Shown in pieces: positions 34,351-43,828 of a stretch of DNA of 64,000 nucleotides. Every line of letters starts with the position of its first letter. Position 1 is the stretch's first letter. A program made the position numbers and the translations under genes. This DNA comes from DASQFQ01 sp963802905 (GTDB lineage Bacteria > Actinomycetota > Thermoleophilia > Solirubrobacterales > Solirubrobacteraceae), in NCBI GenBank assembly GCA_963802905.1, contig CAWDKH010000010.1, forward strand, positions 174,562 to 238,561, given 5' to 3'. The notes beneath the pieces were generated by a model, which saw only the letters and a program-made list of their open reading frames with translations, was not told the origin of the DNA and made no database searches.

Positions 34351-35218
34351 GACGCGCCCGGAGGACGGCTCGCTGGCTCTCCTGAGCGAGATCAGTGCGG
34401 CCCGCGTCGGCGAGTGCGCGCAGCACGTCCTCGGGTGGCACCGGATGCCCGCCGTCGCGGCCGCCGAGGCCCCAGAGCGCCATCGGCGCTCCGTCGGGGC
34501 CTTCGAGCGGGATCGAAACCCACCACGCGAGCCCGAGCCGCTCGCCGCTGCCTCCCGGCGAGCGGGCGACGGTCGGATCGTGGATGACGAGCCGGGCGCC
34601 GCCTTCGCGCAGCGCTGCCCACGTGGCCGTCCCGGGCTTGGCCGGCGGGAGGGCTCGACGGAGCCATGCGGTGGCCTCGGCATCGCCCGCGACCTCGGCG
34701 TTGACACGGCGCAGGACACCGCCGCTGACGAGGTCCACGCACGAGGCGTCGGCCACGCATTCGAGCGCGAGCGTGCACAGCGGCTCCAATCCGGGCACCT
34801 CCGGCGCCTGGGCGGCGCCGGCGAACGACATCGTCACGACGGTGCCCGGGCCCTCGGACCGGGACGCGACCTCGAGCGTCTGCGCCAGTCCGCCGACGAG
34901 CGCCAGTCCGTGACCGACGCCTGGCGAGTCGCGCCGCGCCGCAACGCCCACGCCGTCGTCAACCACCTCGACGGTCAACCGCTCGTCATCGCTGTGGCAG
35001 CGCACGCTCACACGCCCGGACTCGCGCCCCACATAGGCGTGGATCACCACGTTGCTGACGGTCTCGGACACTGCGAGCTCGACCGCATGGATCATGTCCT
35101 CAGACGCGCCCACCTCCAGCGCGAACGCCGCTGCGTGACGGCGCATCGCGCCGACGCTGGACGGCACAGCAGGCAACTCCCACGTCGCATCTGATCCGGT
35201 CGAGACCCGCACGACCAC
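34319..35218 (-). CDS. HATPase-domain (RsbW-like) regulator with GAF-like C-terminus
   Basis: The protein has 299 residues. The first ~150 form a GHKL ATPase of anti-sigma type: ELAVSETVSNVVIHAYVG (N box), VEVVDDGVGVA (G1) and GVGHGLALVGGLA (G2). The remaining half (LCTLALECVADASCVDLV...) looks like a degenerate GAF sensor. Together these suggest a kinase of anti-sigma-antagonist type or an anti-sigma factor with an input domain. It overlaps the convergent ECF41 gene by 32 bases. Confidence 0.75.
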   Translation of the reverse strand: MVVRVSTGSDATWELPAVPSSVGAMRRHAAAFALEVGASEDMIHAVELAVSETVSNVVIHAYVGRESGRVSVRCHSDDERLTVEVVDDGVGVAARRDSPGVGHGLALVGGLAQTLEVASRSEGPGTVVTMSFAGAAQAPEVPGLEPLCTLALECVADASCVDLVSGGVLRRVNAEVAGDAEATAWLRRALPPAKPGTATWAALREGGARLVIHDPTVARSPGGSGERLGLAWWVSIPLEGPDGAPMALWGLGGRDGGHPVPPEDVLRALADAGRTDLAQESQRAVLRARLSRGSSGRAG

Positions 35219-35326
35219 GAAGCTAGCGACGGATCGCGACGGATGGCGTCCGGCGCGGCGCTCACGCCAACCCCCTCAGCCGCCGATAGGAAACACAATG
35301 GACACCGACCGAGCGGATGGAATGGC

Positions 35327-35791
35327 GTGAGCAGCGATCATCGACTACGACGTTTGAAGGAACTGCTCGCCCAGATCGAGAAGTTGCCGGTGACGGCCGA
35401 AAGTGAGCGGATGCTCCGCGAGATCCGCGCTCGAGTCGTCGACGTGGACACCGGGATGGCGACCAGCGCGATGCTGCCGGTCGACCCGGTTCCGACACTG
35501 GCGGCGGATACCGCCCACGCGCCGAAGGCGGTCGCACGCTCGCGCGCCGACCACGACCATGGGCGTCCCGCAGCCACGCCTCCAGTGCGGAGGCGGCCCG
35601 TTGACACCCCACGTCCCGAGGCAGCGCCCCGTTCGGGCGCGGGCTTGTCTGCCGCGCAGGACCGTGAGTGGCTGGCGCTCGTCGCGAAGAACGAGGTTCT
35701 GTCCCTCGATGCTTCGGCGTCGCTCCCGCTGGCAGGCGAGGCTCGCAACGCGCATGACAGCCGTCCGTGGAGGCGCGGTCTCCGCGGTTAG
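35327..35791 (+). CDS. Hydrophilic protein of unknown function
   Basis: The protein has 154 residues from GTG 35327. The N-terminus is helical (LRRLKELLAQIEKLPVTAES) and the rest is low-complexity, Pro/Arg/Ala-rich and probably disordered. A family could not be recognised. An in-frame ATG upstream exists, but that extension overlaps the promoter region of the minus-strand neighbour. Confidence 0.5.
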   Translation: MSSDHRLRRLKELLAQIEKLPVTAESERMLREIRARVVDVDTGMATSAMLPVDPVPTLAADTAHAPKAVARSRADHDHGRPAATPPVRRRPVDTPRPEAAPRSGAGLSAAQDREWLALVAKNEVLSLDASASLPLAGEARNAHDSRPWRRGLRG

Positions 35792-35868
35792 CTCCGCCGC
35801 GCTGTTCAAGTCCGTTTGGATGCGTCACACTCGGCCGAGCACAGAGCTTCGGTTAGAAGGAGAGCGTG

Positions 35869-36384
35869 ATGAGCGAGAACAGCGAGACGGCGATCCTTGC
35901 GGGAGGCTGTTTCTGGGGCGTTGAGGAGTTGCTGCGCCACCGTGACGGCGTGATCTCCACGCGGGTCGGCTACACCGGGGGGCAGAACGAGCACCCCACG
36001 TACGGGAACCATCCTGGTCACGCCGAGGCGGTCGAGATCGTGTTTGACCCGGAGCGGATCTCCTACCGCGACATCCTCGAGTTCTTCTTTCAGATCCACG
36101 ATCCGACGACCAAGGACCGGCAGGGCTACGACATCGGCTCGTCCTATCGCTCGGAGATCTTCTTTACGAGCGACGAGCAGCGGCAGGTCGCCGAGGACAC
36201 GATCGCCGACGTCGACGCCTCAGGCATCTGGCCCGGCAAGGTCGTGACCGAGATCAGCGAGGCCGTCCCGTTCTGGGAGGCCGAGCCCGAGCACCAGGAC
36301 TACCTCCAGCGCTACCCGAACGGCTACACCTGCCACTTCCCGCGGCCGGGCTGGAAGTTGCCGCACCGCGAGACCGCGGCCTAA
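35869..36384 (+). CDS. msrA: Peptide methionine-S-sulfoxide reductase
   Basis: The protein has 171 residues. The catalytic GCFWGVEE has the nucleophile C14. Other landmarks are GYTGG, HAEAVEIVFDP and DPTTKDRQGYDIGSSYRS, which form the substrate pocket. It repairs oxidised methionine in proteins. AGAAGGAGAG lies upstream of ATG 35869. A second Cys (YTCHFP) may act as resolving residue. Confidence 0.95.
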   Translation: MSENSETAILAGGCFWGVEELLRHRDGVISTRVGYTGGQNEHPTYGNHPGHAEAVEIVFDPERISYRDILEFFFQIHDPTTKDRQGYDIGSSYRSEIFFTSDEQRQVAEDTIADVDASGIWPGKVVTEISEAVPFWEAEPEHQDYLQRYPNGYTCHFPRPGWKLPHRETAA

Positions 36385-36412
36385 CCGCGCTCCCAGCCCT
36401 CGTGCCGCGAGG

Positions 36413-36562
36413 CTACCGCCGGGTGGCGCCCTCGAGCGGGAAGTAATCCGACTTGAACGCGACGACCGCGTCGATGCGGCCGTCCGTCACGACGATCCTG
36501 TTGATGCCCATTGCGAGGACGGCGGCGACGACGACGCCGGTGATCAGAAGCAACTTGCGCAT
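36413..36562 (-). CDS. 49-residue membrane-anchored protein
   Basis: MRKLLLITGVVVAAVLAMGI is one hydrophobic helix or signal anchor, followed by NRIVVTDGRIDAVVAFKSDY and FPLEGATRR. Its ATG overlaps the stop of the upstream gene by one base (TGATG), so it is translationally coupled. No family is known to me. Confidence 0.55.
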   Translation of the reverse strand: MRKLLLITGVVVAAVLAMGINRIVVTDGRIDAVVAFKSDYFPLEGATRR

Positions 36563-37631
36563 CAGCCTGCCTTCTTTCGCTTGCCTGGTGGAAGGAAGGA
36601 GGGCGCCGATCGCGGGCTGATACGACGGCGAGTTTCCCGAGGCTCGGAATCACCGCCCGTGGCGAACTTGCCTCGGCGCTCACCGGGTGAGCGCGGGAGG
36701 ACGCAGGGGTTGGAGGCGTAGTCGCGCGCTTCGTTGAAGACGCGGCGCAGACTGGCGTCGACCAAGCGCGTGTGGACGTCGAATCTCCGGAAGCGCGGAA
36801 CGATGCACGTCACGATCCAGCGCCAGCGGTCGTCGAAGCGGGTGATTCTCGGCCACGCCTGCGCGTGCAGAACCTGCCGCATCCCTCCGGTGAGCGCGTA
36901 GTAGTAGAAGGAGGTGAAGTAGGAGACCTCGTTGCGCAGGCCGCGGACTTCGAAGCTGAGGGCCGAGCCGATCGAGAAGAGCCTGGCGAATGCGCACGAG
37001 AGGCCGTCGAGGTTGGGTTGCACCAACGCGCGCTGCTCGTGCTCGAGGAGCTGGATGTTGCCCTTCCAGATGAGCTCCTCGGCCGTCCGTCGCGCCTCGG
37101 CGGACGCCGTCCCGTCGTCGAGGACACGGCGTCCTTGGTCGATCGCCTCGAAGCCGGCGAGGACGGCGCGCGTAGTGGGGCTCCGGTCGCAGGAGCGCGC
37201 GGAGGCATTCGATCCCGTCGTCGGCGGCGGCGTAGGCGAGGTGGACCCAGAAGATGTCGTCGAAGATGGCGTTGTTCGTCTGGCGGATGGTGTTCACGTC
37301 TGAGAGCAGCAGCACTCTGCGGCGACCGAGGCTGTGCGGGATGTCCACGTAGCCGGTGCGGTCTCTGTCGAGCCGGAGCGGGAACAGGGCGAGCCGGACG
37401 TGGTGCGAGGCGAACGCCGCCATCCCGGCCCACTTCAAGTACGCGGGCATGAACTTGTAGATCCAGGCGTAGCGCGAGGAGATCTCCAGGTTGCGGTGGA
37501 AGACGCAGGGCTGGTCGGTCAGCAGACCGTCGGCCAGCGCCTTCCACCCGGCGATCGTGTCCGGCGGCCCGTTGCGGCGCGACGAGCTCGCGCGGCTGGG
37601 GGATGAGCTCGTCGGGGGTGATCGGGTCCAC
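36562..37631 (-). CDS. Unknown protein, about 355 residues, two frameshifts
   Basis: GTG 37631 starts VDPITPDELIPQPREL. A shift near 37570 leads to CVFHRNLEISSRYAWIYKFM and AFASHHVRLALFPLRLDRDR, then SDVNTIRQTNNAIFDDIFWV. A second shift near 37190 leads to LSCAFARLFSIGSALSFEVR, SYFTSFYYYALTGGMRQVLH and a basic tail ending KRKKAG. The many aromatic and His residues suggest an enzyme or membrane-associated protein, but I recognise no family. Confidence 0.5.
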
Positions 37632-37674
37632 AGCGCTCAGTAGTACCTGGACGCGCCGGCGGCGGCAACCGTCG

Positions 37675-39585
37675 TCAGCCGGCGCCGTTTCCGGGCTGCC
37701 CGTTCGTGCTGCGCAATGTCGCGCGCGCGCCCGCTGCGCGGATGGCGGCGGACAGCGTGTTGATGTCGTAGGCGCCGTAGTGGCGACGGCCGTTGATGAA
37801 GAAGGTGGGGGTGCCCGAGACGCCGCTGAGGTCGGCGCTGTCGACGTCCTCGGCGATCCGCGCGCCGGTGCTGTGCGTGCGCAGGTCGTCCCGGAAGCGG
37901 TCGACGTCGAGACCGAGTTGCTCCGCGTAGCCGACGAGGTTGCGTGCGGTGAGCGCGTCCTGGTGGTCGAGCAGCAGGTCGTGCATCGGCCAGAAGGCGC
38001 CTTGCGCGTCGGCTGCCTCGGCCGCTTCGGCCGCGAGCTGCGCGTACGGGTGGACGTCGTTGAGCGGAAGCTCACGCCACACGTAGGCGACGTCGCCGAA
38101 GTCGCGCAGGAGCTCGCGGACGACAGCTTCCGCCTGTCCGCAGTACGGACACTGAAAGTCGCCGTATTCGACGAGCGTGACCGGCGCGTCGACCGGCCCG
38201 CGGAGGTGGTCGCGCTCCGGATCGACGTCGACGTAGAGATCGACGAGCGGCTCGGCGGTCCCGAGCAGGAGCATCGCCCTGAGCCGCGGCGCGAGCCGCG
38301 CCGTGACGCGGAACAGCAGCCACGTGACCACGGACGCGCCGAGCGCCGCGCCGAGGATGCCGATCTTGGCCTCCTCGAGCTGCCGGCCGTCGAACGCGAG
38401 CGTCGCGACCAGCAGGGCGACCGTGAAGCCGACGCCCGCGATCGTGCCGCCGCCGGCGACGGCCGCCCAGCCGACCGGCGGCCGCACCCCGGTCAGCCGC
38501 GCATACAGCCACGAGGCGCCGAGGATGCCGGCCGGCTTGCCGACGACGTAGCCGACCACGATCCCGAGCGTGATCGGAGATGAGACGGCCCGCTCGAGGA
38601 ACGCGCTGTCGATCGCGATCCCGGCGTTCGCGAGCGCGAAGAGCGGCACGATGAGGTAGCTGGTCCACGGGTGGAAGCGCTGCTGGAGCCGCTCGTTCGG
38701 CGAGATCGCCGCCCTCACGCCTGCGCTCGCGGACTGCGCGAGCTCGGGCGTCGGTTGCTCGCGGAACTCGCGAAAGCGCTCCGCGGCGCGCTCGAGGTCG
38801 GGGCGCGCGGCGGTGTACGCGTACGTCAACAGGCCCATGACGAGGCCGACGACGACGGGCTCCACTCCCGACTCGAGCAGCGCCACCCAGATCGCCGTCC
38901 CCAGCGCCGCGTAGACGAGGCTCCACGTCACGCCGGCCGCCCGCACGGCGAGCACGACGCCGAACAGCGCGACGGCCACCAGCAGGGCCGTGACCTCGAC
39001 CTCCTCGGTGTACACGGTCGCGATGACCAGCAGCGCGAGCACGTCGTCGACCACGGCGATCGTGAGCAGGTAGGCGCGCAGGCGCTGCGGGAAGCGCGGC
39101 CCGACAAGGGCGAGCAGGCCGAGTGCGAACGCCGTGTCGGTCGACATCGCGATACCCCAGCCGTGCGCGGATGATCGGCCCGCGTTGAAGGCGAGGTAGA
39201 TGAAGACCGCAACCGCCATGCCGCTGATCGCGGCGACCATGGGCAGCGCGAAGCGGCGGCGGTCGCGCAGCTCGCCGAGGTCGAACTCGCGGCGCGCCTC
39301 GAGCCCGACGACGAAGAAGAAGAACGTCATCAGGCCGCTGTTCACCCATTCGCGCAGGTCCAGCGCGATGCCGGTGCCGTCGATGTCGATCGACAGCGTC
39401 GAGCTCCACACCGACTCGTAGGACGAGGCATCGACGTTCACCCACAGGAGCGCGGCGATCGTGGCGGCGAGGAGCACCGCCGCGCCGCCGGTCTCGGTCC
39501 GCAAGAACTCCCGCAGCGGGGTCTCGAGGTTGCGCGCCCAAGCGGTGCGTCCCGCGAACGGGGCAGGGGTCTGCGAGGTAGCCAC
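37675..39585 (-). CDS. NhaA Na+/H+ antiporter fused to a DsbA-like thioredoxin domain
   Basis: The protein has 636 residues. The first ~440 form NhaA with about twelve membrane helices: FFFFVVGLEARREF, STDTAFALGLLALVG and VVDDVLALLVIAT carry the key aspartates. The last ~190 form a DsbA fold with active-site CPYC near residue 479 and the cis-Pro loop GVSGTPTFFING. The fusion is known in actinobacteria. GTG 39585 was chosen because longer starts would run into the divergent gene. Confidence 0.9.
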   Translation of the reverse strand: MATSQTPAPFAGRTAWARNLETPLREFLRTETGGAAVLLAATIAALLWVNVDASSYESVWSSTLSIDIDGTGIALDLREWVNSGLMTFFFFVVGLEARREFDLGELRDRRRFALPMVAAISGMAVAVFIYLAFNAGRSSAHGWGIAMSTDTAFALGLLALVGPRFPQRLRAYLLTIAVVDDVLALLVIATVYTEEVEVTALLVAVALFGVVLAVRAAGVTWSLVYAALGTAIWVALLESGVEPVVVGLVMGLLTYAYTAARPDLERAAERFREFREQPTPELAQSASAGVRAAISPNERLQQRFHPWTSYLIVPLFALANAGIAIDSAFLERAVSSPITLGIVVGYVVGKPAGILGASWLYARLTGVRPPVGWAAVAGGGTIAGVGFTVALLVATLAFDGRQLEEAKIGILGAALGASVVTWLLFRVTARLAPRLRAMLLLGTAEPLVDLYVDVDPERDHLRGPVDAPVTLVEYGDFQCPYCGQAEAVVRELLRDFGDVAYVWRELPLNDVHPYAQLAAEAAEAADAQGAFWPMHDLLLDHQDALTARNLVGYAEQLGLDVDRFRDDLRTHSTGARIAEDVDSADLSGVSGTPTFFINGRRHYGAYDINTLSAAIRAAGARATLRSTNGQPGNGAG

Positions 39586-39628
39586 GACGTGGATCGTGCC
39601 AGCCGCTCTGAGCATCATGCTGGCGGGC

Positions 39629-40330
39629 ATGGCCGACGGTCCCCGATTCGATCATTCGCTCGTCCGCGACCTCGACGAGCCGGTGCAGCGCTTCTTCACC
39701 CACGCGATCGCGAATGGCACCGCGCTCGCGGGCGGCGTGCGCCTGACGATGGGAGGGAGCGTCAAGGTCGGGGCGTGGCTGCCCTTCACCGCCGAGCAGA
39801 CGGTGGACGGTCGCTCGTTCGCATGGCGAGCGCGCATCGGCTGGGGACCGGTCACGCCACTGCATGTCCTTGACCGCTACGCGGACGGCGCCGGGAGCAC
39901 CGAGGGCCGGCTGCTCGGCCGCCTGACCGTCTTCCATGCGGAGGACGCGAACACGGCCAGGTCCGCGGCCGGTCGCACCGCGCTGGAGAGTGTCGTGTTC
40001 GCGCCGACCACGGTGCTCCCCGGGCGCGGCGTCTCGTGGCGGGCCGAGGGCGAGGACGAGATCGTGGGCCGCTTCGACCTCCCGCCCGAGCAGCCCGAGG
40101 TGCGGGCGCGTATCGACGGGCACGGGCGGCTGAAGACGGTGCGTGCGCTCCGCTGGGGCAACCCCGGCCGCGAGGCCTTCGACTACATCGCCTGCGGCTG
40201 CGAAGTGCACGCCGAGCGCCGCTTCGGCGGGCTCGTGATCCCCAGCCGCCTCAGCGTCGGGTGGTGGTTCGACACGCCGCGCTCCACGCCGTTCTTCAGA
40301 GCCCGCGTCGACAGCGTCGTCCAGGGCTGA
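39629..40330 (+). CDS. DUF6544-like protein
   Basis: The protein has 233 residues, starting MADGPRFDHSLVRDLDEPVQ. Alternating beta strands (VRLTMGGSVKVGAWLPFTAE, WRARIGWGPVTPLHVLDRYA) suggest a barrel like START or SRPBCC folds. The LGRLTVFHAEDANTARSAAG stretch and a final strand pair match actinobacterial proteins of unknown function. An ATG 12 bases upstream is the alternative start. Confidence 0.6.
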   Translation: MADGPRFDHSLVRDLDEPVQRFFTHAIANGTALAGGVRLTMGGSVKVGAWLPFTAEQTVDGRSFAWRARIGWGPVTPLHVLDRYADGAGSTEGRLLGRLTVFHAEDANTARSAAGRTALESVVFAPTTVLPGRGVSWRAEGEDEIVGRFDLPPEQPEVRARIDGHGRLKTVRALRWGNPGREAFDYIACGCEVHAERRFGGLVIPSRLSVGWWFDTPRSTPFFRARVDSVVQG

Positions 40331-40336
40331 GCGCGC

Positions 40337-40822
40337 TCAGACGGCGCTTGCCTCCGCGGCCGGCGCTGCCGCCTGCCAGTCCGCCATGCGCTCGGGGATG
40401 ACGGTGACGGGACAGTGCGCGCGGTGGATGACGTCGTGGGCGACGCTCCCCAGCAGCGCGCGCATGCGACCGACGCCGCGGCTGCCGATGACGATCTCGG
40501 TGGCCTCGTGTGTCTCGGCGGCTCGGACGATCGCGGTGGCGGCGGACCCGACGGCCAGGTCGCGGGCGTACTCGATCGTGGCGAGGCGCTCGCAGTCCTG
40601 CTCGAGGCCGTCGAGGAGGTCCGTGGCGAACTGGGAGGCGTCCTCCACCATCTCGGTGTAGTAGGACGCTCCGATGTGGTCGGTTGGCGTCAGGTAGGCG
40701 TGGACGACGACGAGGCGGCCGTCCTGGCCGACTCGATCGATGGCGTGCTTCACGGCGGCGAGCGCAGAGCGCGATCCGTCGTAGCCGACGACGATGGTGC
40801 GGCTGTGCGTCTCGGGGGTCAT
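40337..40822 (-). CDS. Universal stress protein, UspA family
   Basis: The protein has 161 residues, starting TIVVGYDGSRSALAAVKHAI. The ATP-binding GSRGVGRMRALLGSVAHDVI matches G-2x-G-9x-G-S. HCPVTVIPE is the last strand. It is first in a run of stress proteins reminiscent of the mycobacterial DosR regulon. Confidence 0.9.
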   Translation of the reverse strand: MTPETHSRTIVVGYDGSRSALAAVKHAIDRVGQDGRLVVVHAYLTPTDHIGASYYTEMVEDASQFATDLLDGLEQDCERLATIEYARDLAVGSAATAIVRAAETHEATEIVIGSRGVGRMRALLGSVAHDVIHRAHCPVTVIPERMADWQAAAPAAEASAV

Positions 40823-40854
40823 GGCTGCTCCTCTGGTTTCGACGTGAACGACCG

Positions 40855-40882
40855 CGCGCCCCGCGGCAAGCCGCGGGGCGCG
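40855..40882 (-). terminator. Strong GC hairpin between membrane protein and Usp genes
   Basis: A perfect 13-base arm pair CGCGCCCCGCGGC / GCCGCGGGGCGCG sits with two bases between. It follows the stop at 40894 on the minus strand. There is no T tract, so it may terminate weakly or stabilise the 3' end. Confidence 0.45.
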
Positions 40883-40893
40883 AGGGCGCTTCT

Positions 40894-41460
40894 CTAGGCG
40901 ACGGGGACGGCGACCTTCGCCACCGGGCCGCTGCTGCGCTTGGCGCTCTCCGCGCTGGGCTGGCGGAGCACCCGCAGCGAGAGGACCAGGAGGCCGATCC
41001 CGATCAGGAGGAGCGCGCCGCCCATGGCGGCCACGAAGGTGGCCATGCTCTCGGCGAAGTAGGCCGTGTTGAGCGCGGTCGTCAACGCGGTCTCGGTGAC
41101 CCAGATCTGACGGGCCGGGTTCGAGGTCGGGGCGCCGGTCTTGGGATCCTTGCCCGCGGCGGCCTTGTCGCTCGTGCCCTTGCCGTCGGCGGTGATGTAC
41201 TGCGGCATCTGGGCGTAGGTCTTGCCGCCGGTGGCCTCGAGGGTGTGCTTGCGAATGACCTTGGCGAACGCCTGCGCCTCGCCGCCGGAGTTCACGAGCT
41301 GGTTGGGGATGGTGGAGTCGGGTGTGCCGACGATCTGCTCGCGACCAAGCTCGGTGGCGACGCGGTCGCGGCCGTTGAGGCCGATCACGACGGCGCCGAT
41401 GCCAAAGGCGATCAGCACGACGCTGGCGGCGATCCCTGCGTACTGGAAGAGCTTGTTCAT
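40894..41460 (-). CDS. Two-helix membrane protein of unknown function
   Basis: The protein has 188 residues: an N-terminal helix (YAGIAASVVLIAFGIGAVVI), an extracellular domain of ~110 residues rich in Thr/Gly/Ala, and a C-terminal helix (GGALLLIGIGLLVLSLRV). ATG 41460 was preferred over 41466 because AGAGG is correctly spaced from it. Similar proteins occur in Streptomyces and relatives without known role. Confidence 0.65.
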   Translation of the reverse strand: MNKLFQYAGIAASVVLIAFGIGAVVIGLNGRDRVATELGREQIVGTPDSTIPNQLVNSGGEAQAFAKVIRKHTLEATGGKTYAQMPQYITADGKGTSDKAAAGKDPKTGAPTSNPARQIWVTETALTTALNTAYFAESMATFVAAMGGALLLIGIGLLVLSLRVLRQPSAESAKRSSGPVAKVAVPVA

Positions 41461-41570
41461 GGTCATCCTCTGGTATCTGCGGACGGGTGGAGACGCATAC
41501 TCGTTCTCCAGCGGCGCCGGTCCATCCGCACGAGCCACCCAAACCAGTCCGCAGTCGGGCGCACGAGCCC

Positions 41571-41585
41571 TGCGGGAAACCCGCA
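41571..41585. promoter_or_regulatory. Inverted repeat TGCGGG-AAA-CCCGCA
   Basis: It lies 111 bases upstream of the membrane protein start. The core GGGAAACCCGCA recurs exactly in the promoter region at about 45,590, so it may be a shared operator. Confidence 0.4.
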
Positions 41586-41612
41586 ATATCTCGCGCGAGC
41601 GGGCGCCGCTGG

Positions 41613-42516
41613 CTAGGTGGTCGAAACGGCGGACGCGCGGAGGGCGGCAAAGCCGCCACGGGCGCCACGCGGGACCACGAGGACCGGACAGTGCGCCTTG
41701 TGCATGACGCCGGTCGAGGCGTTGCCGAGCGTGACGCTCCCGATCAGCCCCTGTCCACGCGAACCGCAGATCAGGAGGTCGACTTCGCGCGAGAGCCGCG
41801 CAAGCTCGTCATCGGCATAGCCGTCGACCACGTCACCGGAGATGTCCATCGTGGCGGCGACTTCCTCGATCGCGTGCCCGATCCTCCGGGTGAGTTCGTC
41901 GCGCTTGGTCGCCTCGAGCTCACCGAAGCCCCAGCCGAGGGGCAGCGTGGCGGCAACCGTCGAGGGCTCGACGACGCTGAGCAGGCGGAGCGCCGCGCCG
42001 GTCCGGGCCGCGATCCCGACGGCGGCGCTGAGCGCCTCGCCGGCCTCTGGACCCGCCGTGTATGCCGACGCCGACGCGCTTGATCCCGGTCTCCTCCTGG
42101 AGCACGTAATCGCGCGGCGCCACCGCCACCGGGCAGGAGGCCCCGTGGAGCAGGCGCTCGCCGACGCTTCCGGGCACGACCCTGCCCGCCGGCCCTCGGC
42201 GTGACGGGCCGATCACGATCGCAAGCGCGCCTTCGGCGTCCGCGACCGCTTGGAGGCCGTCGGGCACGGAGCCACAGGGGACGGCTCGCGTTTCGTCGAG
42301 CACTCGGCCGAGCGGGCGCGCCACCCAGTCGAGGGCCGCCTCGGCCTCCTGTGCCATCACGTCTGATCGCTGGGCGCCGGGGTAGACCGAGACGAGGATC
42401 AGCCGCGTCCCGAGGTCCCCCGCGAGGATGCGGGCCAGGGCGAGCGCGTCGCGTGAGCGCTCCGAGCGCTCGACGCCGACGACGATCGGCCCTGGCTCCC
42501 CGAGCCCTCGGGTCAT
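41613..42516 (-). CDS. Tandem universal stress protein, one frameshift
   Basis: Two UspA units: IVVGVERSERSRDALALARI ... GERLLHGASCPVAVAPRDYV, then after a shift near 42050 GEALSAAVGIAARTGAALRL ... GSRGQGLIGSVTLGNASTGV with HCPVLVVPR. The second unit keeps the ATP loop; the first has a looser one. Total ~300 residues. The flavoprotein stop overlaps its start by 4 bases. Confidence 0.8.
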
Positions 42517-43731
42517 GACACGACGACCCGGGCGTCCTGGACGTCTCCGGCCGAGGCGAAATCGGCCTCGACTGCGAGGTGGTCGCCCCGGAGGCGCTCG
42601 ATCGTCTCGACCTCGTCGCGGCCGAACAGGAACGGGGCGAGGTAGCGGCTCGCGATCTTAGAGGGCGGCCACCACAGGGCGTGGGTGGCGACGTCGGGCT
42701 CGGCCTTGCCGCGCGCCACGCCGGAGCGCATGAAGCGGTTGTCGCCGCCGGTGAGGAGCACGCCGCGCAGCACGGGCTCGAACGGCTGCGGCTCGACCGG
42801 CGCGCCGGCTGCCGCCGCGATCGTCTCCGCCACCGCGTCGGCCTGCTGGGTGGCGAGGCCGCCCTGCTTGATCGGGAATGCGGTGCCGTCGCCCGCGGCG
42901 TAGACGCCCTCAAGGCCGGCCACGCGGCCGTGCGCGTCGACGGGGATGAAGCCGCCGCCGTCCGCGGGGACTCCGGGGATGGCCATACCTTCGAGCCGCG
43001 GCAGGCTGACGACGCGGTCGACGTCGATGCTCCGGCCTCCGGGATCGACGATCAGGCCGTTGTGCTCGACCTGGGTGTAGGCGGAGCCGATGAACTCGAT
43101 CGAGGCCGACTCGAGCAGCTCGGCGACAGCGTCGCTTGCTGCCGCGCCGAACATCTCCAGCGGCCGCTCCTCCGAGGTCACGAACAGGAACCGGACGCGA
43201 TCAGCGCCCATGCTCCACGCCTGGCGCGCCGTCATCAGCGCGAGCTCGTAGAGCGGCAGGGCCCAGGTCGTCTCGTTCGGCACCACGAAGGCGACGCGGT
43301 CGACGTAGCCCTCCTCGGTGTCGCGCAGCAGCCCGTGCAGCGCCTGCTCGTCGACGTCCTCGCCGAAGGTGATGGCGTGCTCATAGGCGGGCGTCGCGCG
43401 GGCGCCGGTCGCGAGGACGAGGTGGTCATAGGGGATCCGCCGGCCATCCACGGTGAGGACGACCTGCTCCTGCGAGCGGACTTCGTGGACGGCGTCCTCG
43501 CACGACCCGCGCATTGAACTCTTGCGCGATTCGGGTCAGGCCGTAGTGGTTCGGGTGGCCCGCGGCGAACGGCACGGCCACGGCCATCGGGCGATAGGTG
43601 AACCATTCGTCCGGCGCGACGAGCGTGATGTCCACGCGGTCACCGGCGAGATCACGGAGGGCGATGAGGGTCTCGAGCGCCGCCACGCCGCCACCGGCGA
43701 TCACGACGTGAGGGGAGCTGATTTGGGTCAT
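42513..43731 (-). CDS. FAD-dependent oxidoreductase, SQR/NDH-2-like (paralogue A), one frameshift
   Basis: The FAD fold starts VVIAGGGVAALETLIALRDL and the C-terminal half has VYAAGDGTAFPIKQGGLATQ, typical for sulfide:quinone reductase or NADH dehydrogenase-2 relatives. A missing or extra base near 43505 separates the first ~80 residues. The C-terminus carries LWWPPSKIASRYLAPFLFG. No redox cysteine pair is apparent. It is paralogous to the gene at 44455 and divergent from the response regulator. Confidence 0.8.
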
Positions 43732-43828
43732 GCGGTGACGCTACGCGCGTGGAGCCACCCGTTCATCGGCAGCAACTGCGGTGGAAGCGCGGGGCGAACT
43801 ACGGATCAACCGGTAGCGTGCCCCGGAG

